From an uncultured Burkholderiales bacterium (GTDB lineage: Bacteria; Pseudomonadota; Gammaproteobacteria; Burkholderiales; Burkholderiaceae_C): 6,760 bases of DNA. The notes under the pieces are model-generated. The model made no database searches, had not been told where the DNA came from, and worked only from the letters and a program-made list of their open reading frames with translations. This document shows, piece after piece, positions 5,197 through 6,760 of this stretch (the first letter of the stretch is position 1; every line of letters starts with the position of its first letter). Both the position numbers and the translations under genes were made by a program. The stretch spans positions 1 to 6,760 of the forward strand of contig CALCBL010000668.1 of NCBI GenBank assembly GCA_937897495.1. The letters are read 5' to 3'.

Positions 5197-6760
5197 ATGC
5201 CAATTTACCGTGGCAAAACTTGTATTTCTTACCGCTGCCGCAAGGGCAAGCTTCGTTGCGACCCACAGGCGCTAGCAGTTTGCCTTGAAATTCAGGCTGC
5301 GTTTGTTGCTGGCCTTGTTCATCTGGCGCGGTGTAAGTCACGTTGCTGATATTTTCTGCGCGCTCTTCCAAGACTTGCGCCGCTTCGCTAATTTGCTCAC
5401 TCGATTCAATTTTGACGTTCATCAAAACGCGTGTGACTTCGTTTTTAACGGAGTCAAGCAATTGACCAAAAAGTTCAAAAGCTTCTCGTTTGTATTCTTG
5501 CTTAGGTTGCTTTTGCGCGTAACCACGCAAGTGAATGCCTTGGCGCAAATAATCCAAAGAACTCAGGTGTTCACGCCATTGGGTGTCGATGCTTTGCAAC
5601 AAAACGACACGTTCAAAGGGCACAAAGTTTTCAACACCCACCGCCTCTAGCTTGACTTTGAAGGCATTGTTGGCTGCAGCCAAAACCATTTCCAAAATTT
5701 CTTCGTCTGTGATGGCCGTGGCCGCAGCGACTGTTTCACGAAGCGGCAATTCAATTTGCCATTCGTCTTGAAGCACACGCTCTAAGCCAACCAAGTCCCA
5801 CTGCTCTTCCACAGTTTCTTCGGGCACATACTGGCGCACCAAGTCTGTGAAACTGCCTTCGCGCAAGGACTTTATTTGCTCATCTAGTTCGGTGGCATCT
5901 AGGATGTCGTTGCGTTGCTGGTAAATGACCTTGCGCTGATCATTAGACACATCATCGTATTCAAGCAATTGTTTGCGCGTGTCAAAGTTGCGGGCTTCTA
6001 CTTTGCGTTGCGCACTTTCAATGCTGCGTGTGACCATACCGGCTTCAATGGCTTCACCTTCTGGCATTTTGAGGCGGTCCATGATGGCACGCACGCGGTC
6101 GCCCGCAAAAATGCGCATCAGGGGATCGTCTAAGCTCAGGTAAAAACGTGAAGAGCCAGGGTCACCCTGACGGCCTGAACGGCCGCGCAATTGATTGTCA
6201 ATGCGGCGAGACTCATGTCGCTCGGTGGCAATGATGCGAAGGCCACCCAAGGACTTGACCTGCTCATGCACGGTCAGCCACTCGGTGCGCATGGCAGCAA
6301 CTTGAGACTGACACTGCTCTGGGCTCAGGCTCTCATCAAGCTCAATACCTTGAATGTCTTTTTCAATGTTGCCACCCAACACAATGTCAGTACCGCGGCC
6401 AGCCATGTTGGTGGCAATGGTGATCATGCCAGGGCGTCCTGCTTGCGCAATGATGTCGGCCTCTCGTGCATGTTGCTTGGCATTGAGCACCTGATGCGGC
6501 AACTGGACTTTGGTGAGCAACTCTGAAATGAGCTCTGAGTTTTCAATGGAGGTGGTGCCTACCAACACAGGCTGGCCACGCTCAAAACACTCTCGAATGT
6601 CGGCTATGGCGGCGTTGTATTTTTCTGGCGCCGATTTGTAAACGCGATCGAGTTGGTCTTCACGGCGGCTGATGCGGTTGGGCGGAATGACCATCGTTTC
6701 CAAACCATAGATTTCTTGGAACTCGTAGGCCTCGGTGCCGGCCGTGCCAGTCATGCCCCC
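5195..6760 (-). CDS. secA: SecA, preprotein translocase ATPase, C-terminal 521 residues
   Basis: SecA is the motor ATPase that drives unfolded preproteins through SecYEG. The window holds the C-terminal part, truncated at the right edge; the frame is open to base 6760, so the ATG at 6754 ([12 protein letters not shown]) is internal and not the true start. Residues below count from that methionine. NBD2 shows [12 protein letters not shown] (63-74), [14 protein letters not shown] (115-128) and the arginine-finger motif [20 protein letters not shown] (188-207). The helical scaffold follows (about 217-285). The two-helix finger region carries [20 protein letters not shown] (391-410). After a variable linker the tail has [20 protein letters not shown] (497-516), with zinc ligands C503, C505, C514 and H515, which bind zinc and SecB. 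By comparison with E. coli SecA about 380 N-terminal residues are missing. argJ starts 9 bases after its stop. Confidence 0.98.
   Translation of the reverse strand, partial: GGMTGTAGTEAYEFQEIYGLETMVIPPNRISRREDQLDRVYKSAPEKYNAAIADIRECFERGQPVLVGTTSIENSELISELLTKVQLPHQVLNAKQHAREADIIAQAGRPGMITIATNMAGRGTDIVLGGNIEKDIQGIELDESLSPEQCQSQVAAMRTEWLTVHEQVKSLGGLRIIATERHESRRIDNQLRGRSGRQGDPGSSRFYLSLDDPLMRIFAGDRVRAIMDRLKMPEGEAIEAGMVTRSIESAQRKVEARNFDTRKQLLEYDDVSNDQRKVIYQQRNDILDATELDEQIKSLREGSFTDLVRQYVPEETVEEQWDLVGLERVLQDEWQIELPLRETVAAATAITDEEILEMVLAAANNAFKVKLEAVGVENFVPFERVVLLQSIDTQWREHLSSLDYLRQGIHLRGYAQKQPKQEYKREAFELFGQLLDSVKNEVTRVLMNVKIESSEQISEAAQVLEERAENISNVTYTAPDEQGQQQTQPEFQGKLLAPVGRNEACPCGSGKKYKFCHGKLA

Noticed and set aside
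6752..6754. ATG at the right edge as the start of a 519-residue protein
   Set aside because: The frame is open beyond it to the window end, and [11 protein letters not shown] matches an internal SecA segment, so the gene is cut by the window border.
1..6760. Search for a novel system, mobile element, CRISPR array, riboswitch or RNA gene
   Set aside because: Nearly every base is covered by intact housekeeping genes, the longest gap is 30 bases, and I saw no repeat array, tRNA-like fold, transposase or composition break.

Overview
The window is a compact, gene-dense piece of chromosome from a betaproteobacterium, most likely a member of the Burkholderiales close to the Comamonadaceae. I infer this from protein resemblance (ZapD, the DUF815-type ATPase and the Nudix protein all look like this group) and from the gene order. 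No rRNA or other taxonomic marker is present, so the family-level placement is tentative. Base composition and codon use look even across the window, and I see no mobile element, CRISPR array, tRNA or prophage.

Layout. The left part is read on the + strand: the last codons of pilC (1-49), pilD prepilin peptidase (46-909), coaE dephospho-CoA kinase (914-1528), zapD cell-division factor (1551-2306) and yacG gyrase inhibitor (2337-2543). The right part is read on the - strand, from right to left: the C-terminal 521 residues of secA (6760-5195), argJ (5185-3938), a DUF815-type AAA+ ATPase of unknown role (3941-3045) and a MutT-like Nudix hydrolase (3048-2551). The two arms converge with only 7 bases between the yacG and mutT stop codons. 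No gap between genes exceeds 30 bases.

How the genes work together. Each arm looks like one transcription unit. In the + arm pilC/pilD overlap by 4 bases (TTGA), pilD/coaE are 4 bases apart, and the next gaps are 22 and 30 bases. In the - arm secA/argJ are 9 bases apart, argJ/ATPase share ATGA and ATPase/mutT share GTGA, so translational coupling is likely. The functions are mixed housekeeping: type IV pilus or type II secretion maturation, coenzyme A synthesis, FtsZ bundling, gyrase control, nucleotide-pool sanitation, arginine synthesis and protein export. The order secA...mutT converging on yacG-zapD-coaE-(pil genes) matches the E. coli order secA-mutT-yacG-zapD-coaE-guaC-hofC, with argJ and the ATPase placed between secA and mutT.

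I found no convincing new biological system. The points worth a second look are the uncharacterised ATPase coupled between argJ and mutT, the run of non-ATG starts (pilD TTG, coaE TTG, zapD GTG, mutT GTG), and the tight convergence without an obvious terminator.
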